A stretch of 64,000 nt of DNA from positions 22,158,688-22,222,687 of the forward strand of contig NC_132925.1 in NCBI RefSeq assembly GCF_047675955.1, written 5' to 3'. The position numbers and the translations under genes are program-made. This DNA is from Chlorocebus sabaeus. Taxonomy: Eukaryota > Chordata > Mammalia > Primates > Cercopithecidae. Below the pieces are notes generated by a model. The model was not told the DNA's origin and made no database searches. It worked only from the letters and a program-made list of their open reading frames with translations. Below, in pieces: positions 48,408-57,145 of this stretch. Positions within the stretch are counted from its first letter, which is position 1, and every line of letters starts with the position of its first letter.

Positions 48408-51400
48408 ATGGCAGGATCAAGTTCACACATAACAATCTTAACCTTAAATGTAAATGGACTAAATGCTCCAATTAAAAGACACAGACTGGCAAACTGGATA
48501 AAGAGTCAAGACCCATCAGTCTGCTGTATTCAGGAGACCCATCTCACGCGCAGAGACATACATAGGCTCAAAATAAAGGGATGGAGGAAGATTTACCAAG
48601 CAAATGGAGAACACAAAAAAGCGGGGGTTGCAATACTAGTCTCTGATAAAACAGACTTTAAACCATCAAAGATCAAAAGAGACAAAGAAGGCCATTACAT
48701 AATGGTAAAGGGATCAATTCAACAGGAAGAGCTAACTATCCTAAATATATATGCACCCAATACAGGAGCACCCAGATTCATAAAGCAAGTCCTTAGAGAC
48801 TTACAAAGAGACTTAGACTCCCATACAATAATAATGGGAGACTTCAACACTCCACTGTCAACATTAGACAGATCAACGAGACAGAAAGTTAACAAGGATA
48901 TCCAGGAATTGAACTCATCTCTGCAGCAAGCAGACCTAATAGACATCTATAGAACTCTCCACCCCAAATCAACAGAATATACATTCTTCTCAGCACCACA
49001 TCGTACTTACTCCAAAATTGACCACGTAATTGGAAGTAAAGCACTCCTCAGCAAATGTACAAGAACAGAAATTATAACAAACTGTCTCTCAGACCACAGT
49101 GCAATCAAATTAGAACTCAGGACTAAGAAACTCAATCAAAACTGCTCAACTACATGGAAACTGAACAACCTGCTCCTGAATGACTACTGGGTACATAACG
49201 AAATGAAGGCAGAAATAAAGATGTTCTTTGAAACCAATGAGAACAAAGATACAACATACCAGAATCTCTGGGACACATTTAAAGCAGTGTGTAGAGGGAA
49301 ATTTATAGCACTAAATGCCCACAAGAGAAAGCAGGAAAGATCTAAAATTGACACTCTAACATCGCAATTAAAAGAACTAGAGAAGCAAGAGCAAACACAT
49401 TCGAAAGCTAGCAGAAGGCAAGAAATAACTAAGATCAGAGCAGAACTGAAGGAGATAGAGACACAAAAAACCCTCCAAAAAATCAATGAATCCAGGAGTT
49501 GGTTTTTTGAAAAGATCAACAAAATTGACAGACCACTAGCAAGACTAATAAAGAAGAAAAGAGAGAAGAATCAAATCGACGCAATTAAAAATGATAAAGG
49601 GGATATCACCACCGACCCCACAGAAATACAAACTACCATCAGAGAATACTATAAACACCTCTATGCAAATAAACTGGAAAATCTAGAAGAAATGGATAAT
49701 TTCCTGGACACTTACACTCTTCCAAGACTAAACCAGGAAGAAGTTGAATCCCTGAATAGACCAATAGTAGGCTCTGAAATTGAGGCAATAATTAATAGCC
49801 TACCAACCAAAAAAAGTCCAGGACCAGATGGATTCACAGCTGAATTCTACCAGAGGTACAAGGAGGAGCTGGTACCATTCCTTCTGAAACTATTCCAATC
49901 AATAGAAAAAGAGGGAATCCTCCCTAACTCATTTTATGAGGCCAACATCATCCTGATACCAAAGCCTGGCAGAGACACAACAAAAAAAGAGAATTTTAGA
50001 CCAATATCCCTGATGAACATCGATGCAAAAATCCTCAATAAAATACTGGCAAACCAGATTCAGCAGCACATCAAAAAGCTTATCCACCATGATCAAGTGG
50101 GCTTCATCCCTGGGATGCAAGGCTGGTTCAACATTCGCAAATCAATAAACATAATCCAGCATATAAACAGAACCAAAGACAAGAACCACATCATTATCTC
50201 AATAGATGCAGAAAAGGCTTTTGACAAAATTCAACAGCCCTTCATGCTAAAAACGCTCAATAAATTCGGTATTGATGGAACGTACCTCAAAATCATAAGA
50301 GCTATTTATGACAAACCCACAGCCAATATCATACTGAATGGGCAAAAACTGGAAAAATTCCCTTTGAAAACTGGCACAAGACAGGGATGCCCTCTCTCAC
50401 CACTCCTATTCAACATAGTGTTGGAAGTTCTGGCTAGGGCAATCAGGCAAGAGAAAGAAATCAAGGGGATTCAGTTAGGAAAAGAAGAAGTCAAATTGTC
50501 CCTGTTTGCAGACGACATGATTGTATATTTAGAAAACCCCATTGTCTCAGCCCAAAATCTCCTTAAGCTGATAAGCAACTTCAGCAAAGTCTCAGGATAC
50601 AAAATTAATGTGCAAAAATCACAAGCATTCTTATACACCAGTGACAGTCAAACAGAGAGCCAAATCAGGAATGAACTTCCATTCACAATTGCTTCAAAGA
50701 GAATAAAATACCTAGGAATCCAACTTACAAGGGATGTAAAGGACCTCTTCAAGGAGAACTACAAACCACTGCTCAGTGAAATCAAAGAGGACACAAACAA
50801 ATGGAAGAACATACCATGCTCATGGATAGGAAGAATCAATATCGTGAAAATGGCCATACTGCCCAAGGTAATTTATAGATTCAATGCCATCCCCATCAAG
50901 CTACCAATGAGCTTCTTCACAGAATTGGAAAAAACTGCTTTAAAGTTCATATGGAACCAAAAAAGAGCCCGCATCTCCAAGACAATCCTAAGTCAAAAGA
51001 ACAAAGCTGGAGGCATCAGGCTACCTGACTTCAAACTATACTACAAGGCTACAGTAACCAAAACAGCATGGTACTGGTACCAAAACAGAGATATAGACCA
51101 ATGGAACAGAACAGAGTCCTCAGAAATAATACCACACATCTACAGCCATCTGATCTTTGACAAACCTGAGAGAAACAAGAAATGGGGAAAGGATTCCCTA
51201 TTTAATAAATGGTGCTGGGAAAATTGGCTAGCCATAAGTAGAAAGCTGAAACTGGATCCTTTCCTTACTCCTTATACGAAAATTAATTCAAGATGGATTA
51301 GAGACTTAAATGTTAGACCTAATACCATAAAAATCCTAGAGGAAAACCTAGGTAGTACCATTCAGGACATAGGCATGGGCAAAGACTTCATGTCTAAAAC

Positions 51401-52235
51401 ACCAAAAGCAATGGCAGCAAAAGCCAAAATTGACAAATGGGATCTCATTAAACTAAAGAGCTTCTGCATAGCAAAAGAAACTACCATCAGAGTGAACAGG
51501 CAACCTACAGAATGGGAGAAAATTTTTGCAATCTACTCATCTGACAAAGGGCTAATATCCAGAACCTACAAAGAACTCAAACAAATTTACAAGAAAAAAA
51601 CAAACAACCCCATCCAAAAGTGGGCAAAGGATATGAACAGACATTTCTCAAAAGAAGACATTCATACAGCCAACAGACACATGAAAAAATGCTCATCATC
51701 ACTGGCCATCAGAGAAATGCAAATCAAAACCACAATGAGATACCATCTCACACCAGTTAGAATGGCGATCATTCAAAAGTCAGGAAACAACAGGTGCTGG
51801 AGAGGATGTGGAGAAATAGGAACACTTTTACACTGTTGGTGGGATTGTAAACTAGTTCAACCATTATGGAAAACAGTATGGCGATTCCTCAAGGATCTAG
51901 AACTAGATGTACCATATGACCCAGCCATCCCATTACTGGGTATATACCCAAAGGATTATAAATTATGCTGCTATAAAGACACATGCACACGTATGTTTAT
52001 TGCAGCACTATTCACAATAGCAAAGACTTGGAATCAACCCAAATGTCCATCAGTGACAGATTGGATTAAGAAAATGTGGCACATATACACCATGGAATAC
52101 TATGCAGCCATAAAAATGGATGAGTTTGTGTCCTTTGTAGGGACATGGATGCAGCTGGAAACCATCATTCTTAGCAAACTATCACAAGAACAGAAAACCA
52201 AACACCGCATGTTCTCACTCATAGGTGGGAACTGA
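48408..52235 (+). CDS. L1 ORF2: L1 ORF2p, endonuclease and reverse transcriptase
   Basis: 1275 codons, the full family length. ORF2p nicks genomic DNA at TTTT/AA-like sites and copies L1 RNA there (target-primed reverse transcription). Domains: AP-like endonuclease (about 1-239) with N14, E43, D145 in GDFN and H230 in SDHS; linker/Z region (about 380-480); reverse transcriptase (about 498-773) with GTRQGCPLSPLLFN and the FADD box, catalytic D702 and D703 at 50511-50516; C-terminal region with a C-x3-C-x7-H-x4-C motif (CWRGCG to WWDC, encoded near 51796-51851). No disruption is seen. Catalytic residues all match the active enzyme, so it is predicted functional; real activity is untested. It also mobilises Alu RNA in trans. 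Confidence 0.97.
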   Translation: MAGSSSHITILTLNVNGLNAPIKRHRLANWIKSQDPSVCCIQETHLTRRDIHRLKIKGWRKIYQANGEHKKAGVAILVSDKTDFKPSKIKRDKEGHYIMVKGSIQQEELTILNIYAPNTGAPRFIKQVLRDLQRDLDSHTIIMGDFNTPLSTLDRSTRQKVNKDIQELNSSLQQADLIDIYRTLHPKSTEYTFFSAPHRTYSKIDHVIGSKALLSKCTRTEIITNCLSDHSAIKLELRTKKLNQNCSTTWKLNNLLLNDYWVHNEMKAEIKMFFETNENKDTTYQNLWDTFKAVCRGKFIALNAHKRKQERSKIDTLTSQLKELEKQEQTHSKASRRQEITKIRAELKEIETQKTLQKINESRSWFFEKINKIDRPLARLIKKKREKNQIDAIKNDKGDITTDPTEIQTTIREYYKHLYANKLENLEEMDNFLDTYTLPRLNQEEVESLNRPIVGSEIEAIINSLPTKKSPGPDGFTAEFYQRYKEELVPFLLKLFQSIEKEGILPNSFYEANIILIPKPGRDTTKKENFRPISLMNIDAKILNKILANQIQQHIKKLIHHDQVGFIPGMQGWFNIRKSINIIQHINRTKDKNHIIISIDAEKAFDKIQQPFMLKTLNKFGIDGTYLKIIRAIYDKPTANIILNGQKLEKFPLKTGTRQGCPLSPLLFNIVLEVLARAIRQEKEIKGIQLGKEEVKLSLFADDMIVYLENPIVSAQNLLKLISNFSKVSGYKINVQKSQAFLYTSDSQTESQIRNELPFTIASKRIKYLGIQLTRDVKDLFKENYKPLLSEIKEDTNKWKNIPCSWIGRINIVKMAILPKVIYRFNAIPIKLPMSFFTELEKTALKFIWNQKRARISKTILSQKNKAGGIRLPDFKLYYKATVTKTAWYWYQNRDIDQWNRTESSEIIPHIYSHLIFDKPERNKKWGKDSLFNKWCWENWLAISRKLKLDPFLTPYTKINSRWIRDLNVRPNTIKILEENLGSTIQDIGMGKDFMSKTPKAMAAKAKIDKWDLIKLKSFCIAKETTIRVNRQPTEWEKIFAIYSSDKGLISRTYKELKQIYKKKTNNPIQKWAKDMNRHFSKEDIHTANRHMKKCSSSLAIREMQIKTTMRYHLTPVRMAIIQKSGNNRCWRGCGEIGTLLHCWWDCKLVQPLWKTVWRFLKDLELDVPYDPAIPLLGIYPKDYKLCCYKDTCTRMFIAALFTIAKTWNQPKCPSVTDWIKKMWHIYTMEYYAAIKMDEFVSFVGTWMQLETIILSKLSQEQKTKHRMFSLIGGN

Positions 52236-52454
52236 ACAATGAGATCACTTGGACTCGGGAAGGGGAACATCACACACCGGGGCCTATCATGGGGAGGGGG
52301 GAGGGGGGAGGGATTGCATTGGGAGTTATACCTTATGTAAATGACGGGTTGATGGGTGCAGCACACCAACATGGCACAAGTATACATATGTAGCAAACCT
52401 GCACATTGTGCACATGTACCCTACAACTTGAAGTTTAATAATAATAAATAAATT
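52236..52454 (+). terminator. L1 3'UTR with G-rich tract and poly(A) signals
   Basis: Contains a polypurine run of G blocks separated by A (about 52291-52312), a conserved L1 3'UTR feature that can fold as a G-quadruplex. It ends 'ttaataataataaataaattt' with AATAAA at 52443-52448 and 52447-52452. L1 signals are weak and allow 3' transduction. The wording agrees with L1PA3-or-older derived elements, not L1HS. Confidence 0.85.
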
Positions 52455-52490
52455 TAAAAACAAAACAAAAGAAAACAAAACAAAACAAAA
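52455..52490 (+). repeat. Patterned A-rich tail, AAAAC repeats
   Basis: The tail is not pure A but repeats of AAAAC with one AAAAG, ending in A8 that merges with the target duplication. Interrupted tails arise by mutation or templated slippage after insertion, and suggest the copy is not brand new. No 3' transduced sequence lies between the tail and the duplication. Confidence 0.85.
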
Positions 52491-52503
52491 AAAACATTGA
52501 TGC

Positions 52504-53778
52504 AAGAAATTGGAGAACACCCAAAAACTGGAAAGATATTTGATGTTCATGGATTGGAAGAATCAATATTATTATGGTATCCGTTCTACCCAAAGCCATC
52601 TACAAATTCAATGCAATCCCTATCAATATAGCAATGATATCCTTAACAGAAATAGAAACATATCTTAAAATTTACATGGAATTACGAAGGACTCAGAACA
52701 GGCAGTGTTATCCTGAGCAAAAAGAACAAAACAGGAGGAATCACATTACCTGACTTCACATTATATTACATAGTTTTTGTATCCAAAACAGCATAGTACT
52801 GGTATAAAAACAGACACATAGAACAATAAATCAGAATAGAGAACCCAGATATCAATTTATATATCTGTAGTGAATTCATTTTTGTCAAAAGTGCCAAGAA
52901 CATATACTTGCAAAAAACCAGTCTCTTCAATAAACAGTGATGGGGAAACTGGATATCCATATGCCGAAGAATTAAATGACCTCAATCACTTGCCACATAC
53001 AAAAATAAAATAAAAATGGATTAAAAACTTAAATATAAGACATCCAACTATGAAACTACTAAAACTTGTTGGAGAAACTCTCCAGGACATTAGACTGGGC
53101 AAATATTTCTTGAGTAATATCCCACAAGCACAAGCAACCACAGCGAAAATGAACAGATGGGATCACATCAAGTTAAAAAGCTTCTGGACAGCAAAGGAAA
53201 CAGTCAACCATATGAAGAGAAAGCACATATAATAGGAGAAAATATTTGGAAACTACTCATCTGACCAAAAATTAATAACCAGAATATATAAGGAGCTCAA
53301 ACAACCCTATAGAAAAAATCTAATTATCTAATTTAGAAAGGGAGAAAACATATTAATAGCGATTTCTCAAAAGAAGAAACACAAATGGCAATCAGATCTA
53401 TGAAAAGGTGCTTGACATGACTGATCATCAGAGAAATGCAAATGAATACTACAATGAGCTATTATCTTACCCCAGGTAATATAGCTTATATCCAAAAGAT
53501 AGGCAACAACAAAGGCTGACGAGGATGTGGAGAAAAGAGAACCTTCATACATTGTAGGTAGGAATGTTATTTAGTACAGCCACCACGGAGAACACTATGC
53601 AGGTTTCTCAAAAAACAAAAAAAGCTACCATATAATCCAGCAATACCACTGTTAGATATATGTCCCAAAGAAAGGAAATCAGTATATTGTAGAGATGGAA
53701 CTAGATGTCATTATGTTAAGTGAAATATGCCAGGCACAGACAAATCTTCACATGTTCTCACTTATCTGTGGGAGCTAA
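52504..53778 (+). pseudogene. L1 ORF2: ORF2 pseudogene of the host L1, 3' part
   Basis: Resumes exactly after the young L1's right duplication with 'aagaaattggagaacaccc' and continues through the ORF2 C-terminus: 'tgatgttcatggattgg', 'aaagaacaaaacaggagg', 'ccagaatatataaggagc' and 'gcaatcagatctatgaaaagg'. The terminal stop of the ancestral frame falls in 'gggagctaa' at 53776-53778. The short frame at 53050-53232 preserves part of the C-terminal region. Many stops. Confidence 0.85.
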
Positions 53779-54111
53779 AGAAGGTAAAATAATTGACCTC
53801 ATGGAGATAGAGTGTAGAATGACGGTTACCAGAGCCTGGGAAGTGTATTGGATGGTCAGGTTGGGGGAGTGGGATGTGGGGATAATTAGTGGGTACAAAA
53901 ATATAGTTAGATAGATTAAATAAGATTTAGTATTTTATTGCACAACGTGGTGACTGCAGTCAACAATAATTTATTGTACGTTTAAAATAACTAAAAGTAT
54001 AATTGGATGGTTGGAGCAGAAAGAGTAAATGCTTGAGGTGATGGATACCCTATTTATCCTGATGTAATTATGAGGTATTATATGACTGTATCAAAACATA
54101 CCATGTACCCT
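53779..54111 (+). mobile_element. L1: 3'UTR of the host L1
   Basis: Old L1 3'UTR wording: 'ggttaccagagcctgggaag', 'gataattagtgggtacaaa', 'ttattgtacgtttaaaata' and 'gcttgaggtgatggatacc', as in L1M-type elements. It leads into the microsatellite that replaced or expanded in its tail. Confidence 0.75.
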
Positions 54112-54203
54112 ATGTGTGTGTGTGTGTGTGCATATATGTGTGTGTATGTGTATATATATATACCCTCTCTATATATAGGGCACACGAGATACATAAAAAT
54201 TAC

Positions 54204-54236
<33 letters not shown>
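54112..54236. repeat. TG/TA/CA compound microsatellite
   Basis: (TG)n, then TATG and TA blocks, a 'ccctctctatatatagggc' mini-hairpin, then (TA)n and (CA)n. The TG and CA arms are complementary, so the whole tract can fold on itself. It lies just before the end of the host L1 3'UTR, a common birthplace for microsatellites. Confidence 0.92.
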
Positions 54237-54238
<2 letters not shown>

Positions 54239-54283
54239 AGCTATGTACCCACAAAAACTAACAATAAAAAATAAACAATAACA

Positions 54284-55159
54284 TGTTATCTAAAATGATT
54301 AATTATAATTGAGCAATTACTATTAATATAAGGATGGATAGATTTTTTGCATAAAATTGTAAAGCTTATTTCAAACTGGTATTCCTTTTTGAACAAAAAG
54401 GGAACAGCAAGGTATTCTAAATTTTTAGGAAACCAGTACTAGGTGAATCATGAGTAGAAAAGTCTAAAGATTATATAACTAACATTGAGTTATAAGTCAT
54501 TGACAAGTCTCTGATGCAAAGCCATATACTAAGGACAATAATTAGTATAGAGGCTTTACTTTAACATGTGTTCTTTCCAGTTGACACTGTGTCCCATGTA
54601 CTTCCTTTATTGTATTATGGCAGCATATCGTTACCATTTGTTGTATCAACTCAAAAGGCTAGGGCCATGTTCCAAACATCTCCACCTTCCTTTAAAAAGC
54701 AGTTATAAATCTAAAATCCACTAATGTACATGTATATACATTATAGATTAGGTTAACATTCACAAAATGACTTGCTCCACCAACTAGGAGTAGCAATATA
54801 TCATATCTCTTTTATTTTGCCAATTAATCATTCAAACAACAGTAGTTTCCTATTAGCAGGAAGTCTAACATCTCCTGATGGAGTGCTTTTTTTCCTTGTC
54901 ATTCCAGATTGTTCAGCTGGCTTTCTCAGACCAAAAGCTAGCAGTCATATTTCCAAGATAATTGCAAATTTGTGTTAATCTTCTACTTATAGTTTCCCAT
55001 TGCCATATGACGCCATTACTGAAGGTTGGTTCTGTCCAGTTCCATAAATGTTCACCAGTTTGTGGTGATGCCTTTCTAGTCCAAGTTCCTACATTGGGTT
55101 CCCTGTGCTCTTGGGTTAATGTAGAGGGTGCCTGGTTAAGATTCTGAGTTCTGTAGTCC
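54284..55159. other. Unassigned sequence
   Basis: About 0.9 kb with no recognised repeat or gene. Two adjoining plus frames (54772-54978 and 54962-55147) show no family signature. Confidence 0.45.
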
Positions 55160-55395
55160 TGTGAACTGAATTTGAATATTGCCTTTGCTTCTTTTTAGCT
55201 GTGTGACTTAAGTCAAGTTATTGAACTTTCTGAGCCTCAGTTTCCTCCTCTATAAAATGAAGATAATAATAGAATTTATCTCATAGTGGTATTGTGAAAA
55301 TTAAATGAGACAACACATATCAAGCAAACTGCCTGGCACCTCCAAGATTTGCAGGAAATGCGTGCTCTTACTATCACTGTGACTGCTATTATTAC
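55160..55395 (+). mobile_element. MIR: MIR element
   Basis: Clear plus-strand MIR core: 'gctgtgtgacttaagtcaag', 'tctgagcctcagtttcctcc', 'ataaaatgaagataataata', 'gtattgtgaaaattaaatgag' and 'aaactgcctggcacc'. Ancient mammalian tRNA-derived SINE. This is the best preserved MIR in the window. Confidence 0.92.
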
Positions 55396-55659
55396 TATTA
55401 GTGATGCAGTAATCCTTTCCAGGACGATAGCAACATTTCAAGTTTGCTGTAGTGCAGAGCTTAGTGTCTCTAGTATTTTTCTATTGGAAAGAAACTGGGG
55501 TCTCTATGCAAATTAGTCTACCTTGAACCCATGGCTCTCTGTACCGCAACAATTGACGTCCTGTTTGTACATTTCTCCAAGAAAAATGGGAAAGTTTATG
55601 GTTGGCAACTCATGGATAATTAAATTTGAGTGGTCAATACATATAATCTTACTAGGACT

Positions 55660-56560
55660 TAGGAAAACACAAATTAGATAAAAACGAGATCATTTTCTAT
55701 ACCCAACTCATCTACAAAAATAAGTTTCTGATAATATCAATCTGTAGAGTTGTGGCGCAAAGGCAAACTTCATGTGTTGTAGGTGAGAGGGTAAGTCATT
55801 AAAACCATTTCGGTTCACACTGTCTCTAAGTTTTAGGGAAAGGAAAAATAAATGTGATTTATTCATAAAATAGAACATTACACGGTACTAAAATGAAGTG
55901 TGTGTGTATCAACTTAGATGCATTTGAAAAGCATAATGTTGAGTAAAAAAAAGCAAATTGCTAAAGGATATATAGCGTATACCATTTACATACACTCATA
56001 AAACACTCAAGAGTACATACATATGTGATAAAAATATTAAAACATACAGCCTAATATTATATACCAATATGAGGATGTCAGTTACTTCTGGGAAATGAGG
56101 GGGGCAGAAAGGAGGAACAGAGTGTTGGTGCAGTGGTTCATGCCTGTAATCCCAGCACTTTGGGAGGCCGTGGAGGGCTGATTGCTTGAGGTTAGGAGTT
56201 CGAGATCAGCCTGGCCAACATGGCAAAACCCCATCTCTACTAAAAATACAACAATTCGCTGGGTGTGATAGCAGGTGCCAGTAATCTCAGTCACTCCATA
56301 GGCTGAGGCGGGAAAATCTCTTGAACCCGAGAGGCAGAGGTTTCAGTGAGCCAAGATCACACCACTGCACCCTAGCCTGGGCAACGGAGTGAAACTCCAG
56401 TTCAAAAAAAAGGAAAGGAGAAACAGAGAACAGAGGGGGGTTATAGCTCTGTATATAACATTTTATTTCCTTTAAAAATTTATGACTACATTGTAACATG
56501 TAGTTTGTTACATATGTGTGATGTTGGTAACATCTGTTATATATATGTGACGGGTTCATA
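55660..56560 (+). mobile_element. L1M: Old L1ME/L1M4-like ORF2 end, split by an Alu
   Basis: Wording such as 'gataatatcaatctgtag', 'gtcattaaaaccatttcgg', 'gatttattcataaaataga' and 'aaaagcataatgttgagta' follows the C-terminal ORF2 and 3'UTR of very old L1s. Interrupted by the Alu at 56123-56413. The downstream part beyond the Alu is poorly recognisable, so the end is approximate. Confidence 0.55.
56123..56413 (+). mobile_element. Alu: Full-length older Alu (AluJ/S)
   Basis: Both monomers are present, with the 5' end diverged ('tgttggtgcagtggttc' in place of the canonical start) and a short A8 tail. Flanking duplication 'aaaggaggaacagag' (56108-56122) and 'aaaggagaaacagag' (56414-56428), one mismatch. 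Many changed CpGs indicate an old copy. Confidence 0.9.
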
Positions 56561-57145
56561 GGTATATATAAAATCAATTTTTGTTTCTGTAAACATCAAT
56601 TATTTAATAATTTGACATAAAATAAAGACAATTAGAAGGAAAAATAGCTCTTTTAGCCTTTGAGATAATTAGAAAACACTTAGGGAAGAATAAAATTAGA
56701 TTGCTATTACATATCATATATCAAAGAGATTTCCCTATGGGGTTTAAATTTTAAATAAAAAGAAAGTAGAGCAGAAGATAATGTAGGCGATTATTTGTCT
56801 GATCTTAATAGGAAAAGTTTAAGCATATAGACAAAAGACATTTAGACAAAAGAAAAAAAAATACAGTTTTTCTACATAAAACTTAATGCTTTGCTATGTC
56901 CAAAATCTATAAACAAAATATAAATGATGAGCTATTTAAATTGGCATTGTTAATATGTAAAGGATTTGTAGAAACAATAGATATAAAAGTATTCCATGTG
57001 AAAAATATGATTATGACAAGAACAATTTTCAAAGGGATAAATAACAATGACCAAAGTGTCAACGTGTTCAGCAACGTGGTTATCAACTTTATGCCTCTCA
57101 GCTCCAAATTAACCCTCAGTACCTGCTCCAATATAATGGACTGAA
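56561..57145. other. Unassigned sequence
   Basis: AT-rich. An 82-codon plus frame at 56896-57144 and an overlapping 74-codon minus frame show no family signature. Nothing else recognised. Confidence 0.45.

Larger units (their letters stand above)
46302..52490 (+). mobile_element. L1: Young, apparently intact full-length L1 (L1PA-derived)
   Basis: Complete L1 of about 6.2 kb: 5'UTR 46302-47327, ORF1 47328-48344, 63-base spacer, ORF2 48408-52235, 3'UTR 52236-52454 and A-rich tail to 52490. Exact duplication 'aaaacattgatgc' at 46279-46291 and 52491-52503. Both proteins are full length with all key residues. The 3'UTR carries 'cacaccggggcct' and 'gatgacgggttgatggg'-type wording ('aaatgacgggttgatggg'), not that of L1HS/L1PA2, and ends in AATAA repeats. 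In human, intact ORF2 copies are almost all L1HS or L1PA2, so this fits an Old World monkey lineage. Confidence 0.95.
40106..54270 (+). mobile_element. L1: Decayed full-length L1 hosting an Alu and a young L1
   Basis: Starts with an L1 5' end ('ggcagagcaagatggctg') and runs through a 5'UTR of about 2.2 kb, ORF1 (about 42340-43160), ORF2 (43670-45962 and 52504-53778) and a 3'UTR to about 54270. Flanks 'agaagcaataaca' (40093-40105) and 'ataaacaataaca' (54271-54283) match at 11 of 13 positions and may be the original duplication. The combined host length is about 7.6 kb. Both frames have many stops. The long 5'UTR and 3'UTR suggest an L1M/L1PB-age element. Confidence 0.82.

Noticed and set aside
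48719..49522. Minus-strand frames of 75 and 112 codons
   Set aside because: Shadows of the intact L1 ORF2 on the other strand.
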